Shown here: positions 42,910-51,624 of the stretch, one piece after another
Layout of the letters: each line of letters begins with the position of its first letter
Numbering within the stretch: position 1 is the stretch's first letter
Assembly: GCA_964571605.1 (NCBI GenBank)
Contig: CAZNCS010000001.1
Coordinates: 28,303-92,302 of the forward strand
Direction of reading: 5' to 3'
DNA length: 64,000 nt
Source of the DNA: Leptospira_B sp964571605
GTDB taxonomy: Bacteria > Spirochaetota > Leptospiria > Leptospirales > Leptospiraceae
Notes under the pieces: model-generated
Databases searched by the model: none
Seen by the model: only the letters and a program-made list of their open reading frames with translations
What the model was told of the DNA's origin: nothing
Made by a program: the position numbers and the translations under genes

Positions 42910-43911
42910 TTATAGAATCCCTAATTTTTTGAAAAAATTCGACAGTCCCTGTTGAACTTTAGGTTTATCCGAATCCACATGTATGGAAGTTAGTACGTGA
43001 CTACCACTTTCTATCGCTAATTTTGTATTGAGAGGATTCGGCTGGTCTCCTCCGAATTTTGGGAATGCCTTTAACATAGCGTCCACACTAGCGGTTTTAT
43101 CCTGATGTTCTTTATCTTTATAATAATATACTAACAGAACTGGAACTTTAATTTTTTCGAAAGGTTTTTGGGCTAAGACAAATTTAGTCGTGTCACTTAC
43201 ATGATGGACGGCCGCAAGGTATTGGTCTTTGTACCAATATTCGTAATAATGTTCCCCGAGGCCGTCGTCCGGTTTTTTGGCGGGAGATTTTCGAACTTTT
43301 CCTTGTACCAATTCTCCGAACGCGGTTCCTCCGGGAAAATAGAAAAGTTTCGCCAAAGGAACAGTAAAATCATAGAAGGGAGAAAATAATACAAGTGAAG
43401 AAAGTTTGTCCGGGTATTTGGCCGCCAAATATGTGGCGATCAAACCTCCCATACTAGTGCCCATTAAGATAGTATGATTTCCTAATTTATCCATCATCAG
43501 GAAACTTTCCTCTGCTACCCGTATGTATTCCGTAAACGGGGTGTCCCTATGATCTTCTAGATTAGTTCCATGGCCAGGAAGTCTTAGGTAATAAGTATTT
43601 GCTTTCAGTTTGGCGGCGATCGGATCTACTGTGGCTTCTCCTTCTGCTCTGCTGGCTCCGAAACCATGGATATATAAAATTGCGTATTCAGTTTTTCCGG
43701 GAGAAAAACGAATTAATTTCTCTTCCAGACCCGGTTTTCCGGCTTTGGATTCGGTTTCTTTTAATTTTGATTTGTAGAAAGAATTGAAATCTTGGGTAAG
43801 ATCCGATTGTGGATGGAATTCGTATTTGGGAAATGTAGCGTAATAGACGCCAGTGTATGCAATTACGATAAATCCAATGGAAACGGCTGCTCTTTGTAAT
43901 ATTTTTTTCAT
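42910..43911 (-). CDS. Alpha/beta hydrolase, membrane-anchored or secreted esterase-like
   Basis: 333 residues from ATG 43911, which has AGAG before it; the open frame continues far upstream without a start signal. A hydrophobic N-terminal segment (KILQRAAVSIGFIVIAYTGVYYA) anchors or exports it. The fold signatures are ILYIHGFGASRAEG (oxyanion), LMGTSMGGLIATYLA (nucleophile Ser in G-x-S-x-G), LLVYYYKDKEHQD (acid region) and SGSHVLTSIHVD (His). It resembles serine carboxylesterases and monoglyceride lipases; substrate unknown. Confidence 0.82.
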   Translation of the reverse strand: MKKILQRAAVSIGFIVIAYTGVYYATFPKYEFHPQSDLTQDFNSFYKSKLKETESKAGKPGLEEKLIRFSPGKTEYAILYIHGFGASRAEGEATVDPIAAKLKANTYYLRLPGHGTNLEDHRDTPFTEYIRVAEESFLMMDKLGNHTILMGTSMGGLIATYLAAKYPDKLSSLVLFSPFYDFTVPLAKLFYFPGGTAFGELVQGKVRKSPAKKPDDGLGEHYYEYWYKDQYLAAVHHVSDTTKFVLAQKPFEKIKVPVLLVYYYKDKEHQDKTASVDAMLKAFPKFGGDQPNPLNTKLAIESGSHVLTSIHVDSDKPKVQQGLSNFFKKLGIL

Positions 43912-44046
43912 TCCAACTCTCCAATCACCGTTCCCCGAAATGATAAAATTATTTCTCGGGGTAACGGAGGAATATTCTATAAATAGCTTTTTGGGTGCAA
44001 GGATTTTAGATCTATTGTGGGAAGAATGGGATTCGGTCGGTGAATA

Positions 44047-44088
44047 AAAAAGCCCCATTTGGAACGAGTTTTTCCATAGGGGCTTTTT
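44047..44088 (-). terminator. Terminator between NmrA-like and hydrolase genes
   Basis: AAAAAGCCCC (44047-44056) pairs with GGGGCTTTTT (44079-44088), with partial inner pairing (ATTTGG and CCAT). On the minus strand this ends the NmrA-like transcript; the T-run follows the stem. Confidence 0.8.
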
Positions 44089-44107
44089 GTTTCGTATAAA
44101 AATCGTT

Positions 44108-44740
44108 TTAGTAGGCGACTGTGAATCTTTTGCCTTTGTGTTTGGGAGATTCCACCTCATCTAAAAGTGCGAGTGCATAATCTTCTGCGGAAATTTTGCT
44201 ATTTCCCTCCGAATCCTTAAGAAGTTGATCCTGACCCAAACGATATTTACCGAGTTTTTCTCCGGGATAAATATATGCTGCCGGGCTCAAATAGGTCCAA
44301 TGATTGAATTTAGAATCTTGGATGAGTTGTAAAGCATCCCTATGTGCCATTGCGACTTTTTTGTATTCGGCCGGAAAACTAGGGGTGTCAACCAATTGTA
44401 AATTCGGAGCTACCTCTAAACTTCCCGCTCCACCTACAAAATATACAGGAACTCCTACAATATTCGTTCCTTCCAAAAGGGAAGAAGCTGCCTTAGATAA
44501 ATTATCCGCTTGTTCCGAACCGGGACCGTAAGCGCTGATCACTGCGTCGGATCCGGAAGAAATTTCTTTTACGGTATTGGAATCTAGTAAGTCTCCCGTT
44601 TTAGTTTTTAATTTGGAATGTTGGATGGAAAGTTTGGAAATATTTCGCGCTACTGCTAAAACCTCATGGCCTCTGGAAAGAGCTTCTTCTACGATTCTTT
44701 GGCCGATAGTGCCGCTTGCTCCGAATACTGTAAGTTTCAT
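44108..44740 (-). CDS. NAD(P)-binding reductase, NmrA/YwnB-like
   Basis: 210 residues, a short atypical SDR: VFGASGTIGQRIVEEALSRGHEVLAVARN holds the GxxGxxG nucleotide-binding motif, and the LSKAASSLLEG... NHWTYLSPAAYI pieces match the YwnB/NmrA-like group of NAD(P)-dependent epimerases and quinone-sensing proteins. Reaction unknown. An Rrf2-type regulator lies upstream on the same strand beyond a repeat region; the pair resembles the B. subtilis YwnA (Rrf2) and YwnB arrangement (inference). Confidence 0.85.
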   Translation of the reverse strand: MKLTVFGASGTIGQRIVEEALSRGHEVLAVARNISKLSIQHSKLKTKTGDLLDSNTVKEISSGSDAVISAYGPGSEQADNLSKAASSLLEGTNIVGVPVYFVGGAGSLEVAPNLQLVDTPSFPAEYKKVAMAHRDALQLIQDSKFNHWTYLSPAAYIYPGEKLGKYRLGQDQLLKDSEGNSKISAEDYALALLDEVESPKHKGKRFTVAY

Positions 44741-44823
44741 TCTAATTTCTCCTGATCCGATGGATCCCTTTTTACCAAGGAAACTTGTAACTATTATTAT
44801 TACAAGTAGAATTTAGAAAGGTT

Positions 44824-45180
44824 CACGCAGAGTTTAGGAGGTCTTTACTTTCTTTAGGTAAAGAGAAAAACTCATCAATTTCTCTCTGCGTCTTAGCGCC
44901 TCTGCGTGCCAAAATTCTTTTGTGATATTCTTAAGTTTCACGCAAAGACGCAGAGTTTAGGAGGTCTTTACTTTCTTTAGGTAAAGAGAAAAACTCATCA
45001 ATNNNNNNNNNNNNNNNNNNNNNNNNNNNNNNNNNNNNNNNNNNNNNNNNNNNNNNNNNNNNNNNNNNNNNNNNNNNNNNNNNNNNNNNNNNNNNNNNNN
45101 NNCACGCAAAGACGCAGAGTTTAGGAGGTCTTTACTTTCTTTAGGTAAAGAGAAAAAATCACCAATTCCTCTTCGCGATC
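44824..45180. repeat. Tandem repeat of about 123 bp containing an assembly gap
   Basis: At least three copies of a unit with CACGCA(AAGACGCA)GAGTTTAGGAGG and an inner CTTTACTTTCTTTAGGTAAAG hairpin: GAGTTTAGG begins at 44830, 44953 and 45117. The first two are 123 bp apart. Copies two and three are separated by 100 N, so the copy number is unknown. Inverted CTCTGCGTCTTAGCGCCTCTGCGTG closes the first unit (44884-44908). Confidence 0.8.
45003..45102. other. Assembly gap, 100 N
   Basis: Exactly 100 N, the usual placeholder for a gap of unknown length, inside a tandem repeat. The real DNA probably holds more repeat copies. Confidence 0.98.
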
Positions 45181-45202
45181 TCCGCGCGAAACTTGCGATT
45201 TG

Positions 45203-45634
45203 TTAGGCTCTTTTTTTCTTCTCTGTGTCTAGATTGGAAAGAACATCCGCGAGGGAGAATTCTTCTAATTTGGCTTCAAGAGCCGCTTGCGCTTCTAGAA
45301 AAATACCGGTTAACGCGCCTTGGATTTTTCGACCCACAGGGCATTTCGGATTGGGTTTGTCATGGATGGAAAAAAGCGGGGAGGAGGTTTCCACTGCTTT
45401 GTAAATTTGGAGAAGTCGGATTTCCTCCGGCTCTCGGGATAGTTTGGCTCCGGGCACTCCTTGTTTGGAAACGAGTAAACCCGCTCTTCTCAATTTTCCC
45501 ATAATACTTCTGACGACAACTGGATTGGTCCCAATACTATCCGCCATGATTTGGGAAGAAGAAGCTGTCCCATCATCCTTTTCAAGGAGGGAAAGTATAT
45601 GAATTGCGATAGAATACCTGCTCGGAATAGACAT
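45203..45634 (-). CDS. Rrf2-family transcriptional regulator, Fe-S-free type
   Basis: 143 residues from ATG 45634, which has AAGAGG before it; the frame opens 15 codons earlier without a signal. The winged helix is MSIPSRYSIAIHILSLL... SIGTNPVVVRSIMGKLRRAGLLVS. IscR-type regulators have three Cys for an Fe-S cluster; only one Cys is seen here (PKCPVG), so it is more like YwnA. It lies upstream of the NmrA-like gene on the same strand and may control it. Confidence 0.88.
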   Translation of the reverse strand: MSIPSRYSIAIHILSLLEKDDGTASSSQIMADSIGTNPVVVRSIMGKLRRAGLLVSKQGVPGAKLSREPEEIRLLQIYKAVETSSPLFSIHDKPNPKCPVGRKIQGALTGIFLEAQAALEAKLEEFSLADVLSNLDTEKKKRA

Positions 45635-45815
45635 GCTGCCTCTTGTAAGTAACTCTATTACAAACAGACGAATCCGCAACCATATTTCCTAGGATTCTTT
45701 AACCTTCTTTACGTTCGGTTTAGTAAATAAAAATCCAGGATTTTTTGTTTTTGTGTTTTCCCGGATGAGAAAAGGCAATATCCATGCTCTTTGTATTCTT
45801 TAGGGAGGAAGATCT

Positions 45816-47285
45816 ATGTTCCTTAGATTTTTCATTTTGCTTTTTTGCGCGTTATATACTTTAAATTGCGGAAAAAAATTACCCGTTTCCATGATCACCG
45901 CGACCTCCATGGATACCGGACTTCCGTTTGATATTTTGGATGGAAAAAAATGGAGACCGGAACCGGGGGCAAACTTTGTTAAACTCCATTTTTATCCTGA
46001 CGAATCATTCTTACTTTCCCAAATTGAAATCGAATCCTGTAACGGAGATTTTTCCGATTCGATTACTGCATATATTAATTTTGACGAATATAGTCAGGAT
46101 CTAACTGGAGGTTCCGTAGCCGCCGTAAAATTCGATTCTCCTCGAACGACTCGCTCCGTGACTTTCAATTTTCATAAGAATAAGGAACTCTGTATTTCCA
46201 AAGTTAGCTTTTACGACGAAAAAGGTTCTAAAATGAAATGGAAAGGTCCGAAAGTAGTGGAGGCATCAGTAAAAGCTTCCGAGACTGCAAAACCGAATCT
46301 TTCTTATGATGTGATGAATTTATTCGATTCCAGATACGAGTATGCCTGGGCCTCCGATAAAAAAGGTGTGGGAGTTTCTTTGGATTTCGAATTTAAAGAA
46401 ACTCAAAAAATCAATTCGATCAAAATTTGGAACGGATACCAAAGATCGGATCGACATTGTCAAACGAATGGAAGATTGAAAACGGCGACATTAACCGGAG
46501 ATAACGGTTATACTGAGACTATACAAGTTCAGGATGTTTTAGGTCCCCAAACTATCGTTCTTTCCAAACCGTTTGAAGGTAAAAAATTAAAACTCAATGT
46601 GGATTCTATTTACGAAGGAAAGGATTATAAAGGACTCGTAATCAGCGAAATCCGTTTTTCCGACGGAGAAGATTGGATTCTTCCCAATCCGATAGAACAG
46701 GTTCATAAGATCGCAAAACATAATGCATTTCAATTTTCTGCGGGCGGCGCCAATAATGTTTTGAATTGGAGTTACGTAGGAGGAGAATTTTACGGAAATA
46801 TTCCTTCTTCCAGTCCTGCTACGGAAAAACCGGAAACTGCGGATAATGTTGCAGCAGAAGGAGAGCCAGAACCGCAAAACAACGGAGAACTTCTTTCTTC
46901 TAATTGGACCTTACGATTGAGATCAGATGGAAGTATGTTTTTAGAAGGAAATACTTCTGAGGACGACGGCTCAGGCGGAAAAGTAAATAAAAGTTTTTTT
47001 GCATTAGGAAATTATGAAGTTAAAGAAGCAAAACCCGACAGTTTGAAACTGCGCATATTCGGCCTGGTTCGAAAAATGAGCGCCAGAGAATACAATGAAG
47101 AATATTACGGAGGAGATTGTAACGGTTGCGGAAGAGATTGTAATCGGAATACGGATCCCGAAAACGGAGAACAAATATTCGCAGAACATATCCGTTTGCG
47201 AAAATCCGGAAAAATTCTCTATGTCCAAAATGAAAATCCGAGTAAAATTTTCCAATTTTCCACACTGGAATTATCGCAGGAGTAA
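45816..47285 (+). CDS. Lipoprotein with NADase-type glycan-binding-like domain
   Basis: 489 residues with a type II signal peptide (FILLFCALYTLNC). Residues about 40-150 are of beta type. Residues about 165-290 (NLFDSRYEYAWASDKKGVG, INSIKIWNGYQRSDRHC, SEIRFSDG) match the discoidin-like fold of NADase-type glycan-binding domains found in Leptospira surface proteins. The C-terminal part has an unusual Cys cluster (GGDCNGCGRDC) that may bind metal or form disulfides. GGAGG precedes the ATG. It is followed after 5 bp by another lipoprotein gene, probably in one operon. Confidence 0.8.
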   Translation: MFLRFFILLFCALYTLNCGKKLPVSMITATSMDTGLPFDILDGKKWRPEPGANFVKLHFYPDESFLLSQIEIESCNGDFSDSITAYINFDEYSQDLTGGSVAAVKFDSPRTTRSVTFNFHKNKELCISKVSFYDEKGSKMKWKGPKVVEASVKASETAKPNLSYDVMNLFDSRYEYAWASDKKGVGVSLDFEFKETQKINSIKIWNGYQRSDRHCQTNGRLKTATLTGDNGYTETIQVQDVLGPQTIVLSKPFEGKKLKLNVDSIYEGKDYKGLVISEIRFSDGEDWILPNPIEQVHKIAKHNAFQFSAGGANNVLNWSYVGGEFYGNIPSSSPATEKPETADNVAAEGEPEPQNNGELLSSNWTLRLRSDGSMFLEGNTSEDDGSGGKVNKSFFALGNYEVKEAKPDSLKLRIFGLVRKMSAREYNEEYYGGDCNGCGRDCNRNTDPENGEQIFAEHIRLRKSGKILYVQNENPSKIFQFSTLELSQE

Positions 47286-47290
47286 TCGGA

Positions 47291-47878
47291 TTGTTTCCTA
47301 GGTTTCATTTTGTATTCTTTTGTTTTTTTCTTCTTTTCTTAAATTGTGGTAAAGAAGAAGGGGCGCCTGAAAAATTCTCTCTGAATTTGAGTGGAAAAAA
47401 GGGAGGAGTTCCGGTTCGGATCGAATGGATTTACAAAGGTTTACCGGGCAAAATGGAAATTTACGAATTGGCGGCCCAAAGGCCTGTTCCACTTTGGGAT
47501 ACCAATACGGCTGCAGATTTAGCTTCGGCTCCGATTTCTTCCCCAATCCAAAATTCTAAATTGGTATTGAGTGCCGGCGAAACTCGGAAATTCGCGCTCG
47601 TTTATAAAAACGAAACTAAGGAAAAATTATACTTTTTTGCAGCTCCGCATTCTGTAAATCCGGCGGAGTTTGGTTTTGGATTTAAATTCAAATGTCTTTG
47701 TGTGAACCATCTTTTCCAAGTAGAACCCGGTTCTATTTGGTATCGTATAGTAGAAATCCGTACTATGCCTTCCTGGGCCAGCGAAGAATTTAGTATAACG
47801 CATACTTTAGTCCGAGTCGATCCGGCCCAGGCCAAAGAATGGGAAACCTCGGGGACTAGATCGAGAGCTGACGATTAG
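47291..47878 (+). CDS. Hypothetical lipoprotein, TTG start
   Basis: 195 residues from a TTG start that has AGGAG 9 nt before it; there is no ATG in the region. It has a lipoprotein signal peptide (FHFVFFCFFLLFLNC). The mature part contains KCLCVNHLFQVEPGSIWYRIVEIR, faintly like the periplasmic copper-binding part of Cox11/CtaG (a C-x-C motif before a beta sandwich), but the match is weak and I do not assign it. Downstream partner of the lipoprotein at 45816. Confidence 0.7.
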   Translation: MFPRFHFVFFCFFLLFLNCGKEEGAPEKFSLNLSGKKGGVPVRIEWIYKGLPGKMEIYELAAQRPVPLWDTNTAADLASAPISSPIQNSKLVLSAGETRKFALVYKNETKEKLYFFAAPHSVNPAEFGFGFKFKCLCVNHLFQVEPGSIWYRIVEIRTMPSWASEEFSITHTLVRVDPAQAKEWETSGTRSRADD

Positions 47879-47894
47879 TCGTACGGATAGGAAA

Positions 47895-48280
47895 GGTCCA
47901 CGCGGAGGCGCGGGGATCGAGGAGGGTTAGCTCTAAAGGACGACAAAGAACGCAAGAAATATAAGGTCACGCAGAGGCGCTAAGGCGCAGAGTTAAGGAT
48001 AGGCTACAGAGAACACCGGTAGGACAATAATGTATCAGTGGAATTTGGTCCTCGAGTGATTTCTACAAAGTAGAAATCGTATCGAGAGGTCCAATTAGGG
48101 GAAATATTATTCGGAAAAGTTCCGTCGATACTATTTCCGCTTCGCGGAAATCACTCGGCGACCAATTTTTTAAAGCTCAAAAGCTCTATCGACTTAGCAT
48201 CTCTATGGACCCGCAGCTAAAAACTCCGCGTCCGCCGCGACTCCGCGTGGAAATGTGCCCACGAACTCTGCACGAAGGAA
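47895..48280. repeat. CACGCAGAG-type repeat plus palindromic element
   Basis: No gene in this 400-bp gap. It holds CACGCAGAGGCGCTAAGGCGCAGAG-type cores (about 47970) and, at 48042-48168, a large dyad element: AATTTGGTC, CGAGTGATTT and their inverse AAATCACTCG, GACCAATTT, with internal hairpins GATTTCTAC-AAA-GTAGAAATC (48057-48078) and TTTCCGC-TTC-GCGGAAA (48134-48150). Related pieces occur at 52815-53225. Confidence 0.7.
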
Positions 48281-48283
48281 CTA

Positions 48284-48865
48284 TTATTTAACGCAGATTA
48301 AAGCTCTATTTTGCAGATAACATTCGGTTGTTGTTCCGTCGGCTCTCGTATAATTTCCCGGGTTGGAATTATTAGAGTCTATAAATTCGACTTCTAAAAG
48401 GCTTCCATCCAAAAAGGAAACCTTCCCCAATCCTTTAATAATTCCCTTCGCAAAATTTCCTTGGATGAAAATACCGTTCGAATAGAAATAAGATCCGTCT
48501 CCTTCTCTTAAATCTTCTACGTATATACCGTCGAATTTATCCCCATTTTTGTAGACGAACTTACCTTTGCCTTCTCGGAGCCCGTTTCTAAAATTGCCTG
48601 TGTATTTGTCTCCATTGGAGTAAGCATACGTTCCGTTACCGTTTTCACAATCTCCGGATTCACATTTGCCATCCTCCGTCTCGGGGTCTCCAGAAGACAG
48701 GGAACGCGAAGAGGAGGAGTTTTCCGGATTTGTATTTGCGGCTCCGTTTGCGGAATTGGAGTCCTTTGTTTCGGAGCTGGAACAATTGAATAGGACGAAT
48801 ATTACGAAAAACAGGATGTTTAACCGGGCCAGGAGAGAAAAATAACTCATGGGCGAATTTTGCAT
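48284..48865 (-). CDS. MORN-repeat lipoprotein
   Basis: 193 residues. A hydrophobic signal segment ends at LFNC (lipobox), followed by a Ser/Asn-rich linker. Four MORN repeats follow (GNGTYAYSNGDKYTGNF, GKGKFVYKNGDKFDGIY, GDGSYFYSNGIFIQGNF, GLGKVSFLDGSLLEVEF), and the end has two Cys (TECYLQNRALIC). MORN repeats form elongated beta sheets and often bind membranes or partners. Start could be Met1 (48865) or Met6 (48850); no clear ribosome binding site. Confidence 0.82.
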   Translation of the reverse strand: MQNSPMSYFSLLARLNILFFVIFVLFNCSSSETKDSNSANGAANTNPENSSSSRSLSSGDPETEDGKCESGDCENGNGTYAYSNGDKYTGNFRNGLREGKGKFVYKNGDKFDGIYVEDLREGDGSYFYSNGIFIQGNFAKGIIKGLGKVSFLDGSLLEVEFIDSNNSNPGNYTRADGTTTECYLQNRALICVK

Positions 48866-48892
48866 TTTATTCTTGGGTTCGTCAATCCGATT

Positions 48893-50602
48893 TCAGTTCA
48901 ATAATTCCCGGATCGGCATTCCTTGGCGGTTCAAAAAATCGGGAAGTTTGTTTTTGATTTTTAAAAATAGAAAATAGTAAAATTTTCTAAGAATGGGATG
49001 GAACAGGATTTTGTCTCTAAATCTGTATTTACTATTGTTTCGCAAAAAAATTCGGAGCAAAATTTTTACGATTGGGGAAGGATTTCCTTTTCGAGAAGAG
49101 AGCTGGAATCGGAATGTATTCGGATAAGTTTTATGGAATTCTTTGATGGACTTTTTAGTTTCTACGAAGAGCTGAGGATCATTGGAATACAATAATTTTC
49201 GAACATTCAATAGAAGCCGAAAGGTTCTTTTTTGGAATTCGAAATCGTACGGCAATCTGATTTTTTTGGCGATCCTTTTCATTTCCTTCAAAAGAAGAAA
49301 TGCTTCTTCTCCCAAACGAATGGAGTCGGAAGGTGAATCGTTTAAGGCGGAGTAAACGGTTCGAAACGGATCTGAGGCAGTAATTCTGTCCCATGTAATA
49401 TGCAAAATTGTAGGAATTCTGGCCCTATGAATATAGAAATGTTGTTTTGCAAAACCGGGATCGTACAAAAGGTTTTCTATTACAAAATCGCTGTATTTTA
49501 GAAAGTTTAAGAATTCTTTCAGGTTTTTTTTACCGTAAAATCTAAGGACACAATCTTCTGTCGTCCAGTCGGGCTTTTGAAAAAGTTTCAAAGAAACGAA
49601 TGTATTTAACTCGTTCCAATAAGAGGATCTTTTTAAAAAAGTTATATTTCTAAAAGAGGACCAACCTCCTGTCTGGGCCCATACGCTGATTCCGACTAAA
49701 TTCACTTTTCCTAAAATTTGGGCGCGATAGTTTTCGTACAACCATCCGACAAAACTAGGATATTCTCCGAATCCTTCGTATTCTCTTCTGGCTTGTAATT
49801 CCAAAAGTTTGGGCCTATCGTCTCGAAAGAATAATGGATTGAGAGGGAGATACCTAAAAAAATCACCTTCCCCGTATTTCATAGAAATGATCAAAGCGGG
49901 ACTATTTATGTTTTGAAACACTCTGTCGTAAGTATCCGGATTCCAAATCAGATCTCCGACTTCGTAAGCGCCTAAGGTCCAAGTTCGAAACAAAAGAGTT
50001 CTATTGTGTTTTTCGAATATAGGGAGAATAGTTTGGAGAAGTGAATTGGTTTGTTCCGGAGTTTTTAGGAAAAGTTTACTGCGGAAATCTCCTGTTACGT
50101 CCACTCCGTCCGATTCTCCGATTCTTAGGATAACTCCTGCGATTTCAGGAAATACGGAAAACAAATCTTCCAGGGTATCTGCAAAAAGTCGGGTGATATT
50201 CTCCAATTTTCCGGAGCTGGCCTCGAGGATGGAATCGTTTACGGAAAAAAAATCCGATGTAAGAAATACTTTTAGTCCTTTGTTTTGAGCGATCTGAAAT
50301 AGTTTTTTATACTTTTTTCTATAGGATCGTATTTTTTGATCCATAGTTTCCGGGTAAAAGGAAAAATTTGCCAAGTAACAAAGTTCGTCCAAACTAATCG
50401 CGTTAAAACCTAATTTAGAAATTCGTTTTGTGTAAGAAGCAAAGGATTCTCTGACTTTTCTATGCTTTTTTTTGGAGGGTAGGGAGGATTTTTCCAATTG
50501 GGAAAGGGGAGCTTTGGACCAATTTACCGGGTTTTTCGAAAGTTCTCGGAAAAATGGCGCGGAACCGTCCGCGATGTGTAAGAAGTTTTCTTTCATACTC
50601 AT
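48893..50602 (-). CDS. Large protein with TIM-barrel-like pattern (possible glycoside hydrolase), coupled to EamA gene
   Basis: 569 residues from the ATG at 50602, which overlaps the EamA stop by 4 nt (ATGA); a further upstream extension exists but lies inside the EamA gene. No signal peptide. The first 340 residues have the strand-helix rhythm of a TIM barrel (KLGFNAISLDELCYLANF, KVFLTSDFFSVNDS, IAGVILRIGESDGVDV, LLFRTWTLG, SWAQTGGW-like ISVWAQTGGWSSF) reminiscent of GH67-type alpha-glucuronidases, but I cannot confirm catalytic acids. The C-terminal 200 residues are basic and of no recognised family. Confidence 0.65.
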   Translation of the reverse strand: MSMKENFLHIADGSAPFFRELSKNPVNWSKAPLSQLEKSSLPSKKKHRKVRESFASYTKRISKLGFNAISLDELCYLANFSFYPETMDQKIRSYRKKYKKLFQIAQNKGLKVFLTSDFFSVNDSILEASSGKLENITRLFADTLEDLFSVFPEIAGVILRIGESDGVDVTGDFRSKLFLKTPEQTNSLLQTILPIFEKHNRTLLFRTWTLGAYEVGDLIWNPDTYDRVFQNINSPALIISMKYGEGDFFRYLPLNPLFFRDDRPKLLELQARREYEGFGEYPSFVGWLYENYRAQILGKVNLVGISVWAQTGGWSSFRNITFLKRSSYWNELNTFVSLKLFQKPDWTTEDCVLRFYGKKNLKEFLNFLKYSDFVIENLLYDPGFAKQHFYIHRARIPTILHITWDRITASDPFRTVYSALNDSPSDSIRLGEEAFLLLKEMKRIAKKIRLPYDFEFQKRTFRLLLNVRKLLYSNDPQLFVETKKSIKEFHKTYPNTFRFQLSSRKGNPSPIVKILLRIFLRNNSKYRFRDKILFHPILRKFYYFLFLKIKNKLPDFLNRQGMPIRELLN

Positions 50603-51465
50603 TCCGTTTTCTTCTGGTAACGAAGGGATTCCACGAATGCGGCGAGTAAGATAAAACTTCCGCCTATAAATTCTTCGGTTCTTGGAATTTCGCCCAGGAT
50701 AAACCATGCAAGAAGCGCAGAATACACAGGTTGGATCGTGGATAGTAGCCCAGCAGTTTTGACTTTCATTTTAAAAACAGCTCGGATATAGAATGTATGC
50801 CCGACTGCGGTGAAAAATACTCCCAATAGAATGATTAAACTCCAATCTCTCTGGGATTGGAAAAGATTTTCAAAAAGAAGTATGGGGCTTAAGACCAAAC
50901 ATGTAACAGCGGTTTGGTGGAACATGACTTGTGTAGAACCGTGGGCGGAGAGAAATTTTTTCGTTAATAAATTACGAAAAGCCATGGTAAACGAGGAAAG
51001 AAGCCCCAAACCCACGCCTAAAAGATAATTATTTTCCAGATCGAAACTTGGAACGAGCAACCACATTCCGAAAAAGACCAACCCGGCCATTCCTAAATCC
51101 AAAAAGCGAATCCGAGAAGGGAAAAAAACAGGCTCGAGTAAAACCGTCCATACTGGATGAGTGAATAAAGTTAAAACCGCGATAGCGATCGTAGAAATTT
51201 GAGCCGATCCGAAAAAGCTCACCCAATGAACCGCTAAAAGTAGGCCCATGGCGAAGGAGATCCAATTTTCTTTTGCGCTTGGAAACAAGAGGGGCCGTTT
51301 GCGGATTAGAAGTATAAATCCCAAAATAAGAAATGCGAATAATGTTCTTCCCCAAGTGATCATAGATGGAGAATATTCCAGAAGTTGTGCGAATAAAACG
51401 TTTCCGCTGATGACGATTTGCGAGAACTGAAACTCTAAGTAGGTTCGAAGGCGATTTTCCTGCAT
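50599..51465 (-). CDS. EamA-family (DMT) transporter
   Basis: 288 residues with ten membrane helices in two EamA repeats (YSPSMITWGRTLFAFLILGFILL and FHQTAVTCLVLSPILLF ... TIQPVYSALLAWFILGE). These are drug/metabolite-type exporters of the inner membrane; substrate unknown. The stop overlaps the start of the TIM-barrel-like gene, so transport and the neighbouring enzyme-like protein may serve one pathway. Confidence 0.88.
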   Translation of the reverse strand: MQENRLRTYLEFQFSQIVISGNVLFAQLLEYSPSMITWGRTLFAFLILGFILLIRKRPLLFPSAKENWISFAMGLLLAVHWVSFFGSAQISTIAIAVLTLFTHPVWTVLLEPVFFPSRIRFLDLGMAGLVFFGMWLLVPSFDLENNYLLGVGLGLLSSFTMAFRNLLTKKFLSAHGSTQVMFHQTAVTCLVLSPILLFENLFQSQRDWSLIILLGVFFTAVGHTFYIRAVFKMKVKTAGLLSTIQPVYSALLAWFILGEIPRTEEFIGGSFILLAAFVESLRYQKKTE

Positions 51466-51554
51466 GAGACAGGACCAATGTTTTCTATTCCGGACTTAAG
51501 CAAAGGACTTCCCGGATTCTATCACTCAATTTCTATGAATTGTAATAAACAAAA

Positions 51555-51596
51555 AAGAGTCCGAAAAAAGGTCGATCCACCTCCTTTCGGACTCTT
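51555..51596 (-). terminator. Terminator of the desaturase gene
   Basis: AAGAGTCCGAAA (51555-51566) pairs perfectly with TTTCGGACTCTT (51585-51596); the A-run at 51549-51556 gives a U-tract on the minus strand. Confidence 0.85.
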
Positions 51597-51624
51597 CCGT
51601 ACCAAAAGATCTAAGAATAACCGA

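Noticed and set aside
43912..44160. N-terminal extension of the alpha/beta hydrolase
   Set aside because: Covers the terminator and intergenic sequence; ATG 43911 has a ribosome binding site and a signal anchor directly behind it.
44824..45180. CRISPR array
   Set aside because: Repeat units are about 123 bp and directly adjacent, without short repeats alternating with unique spacers, and no cas genes are present.
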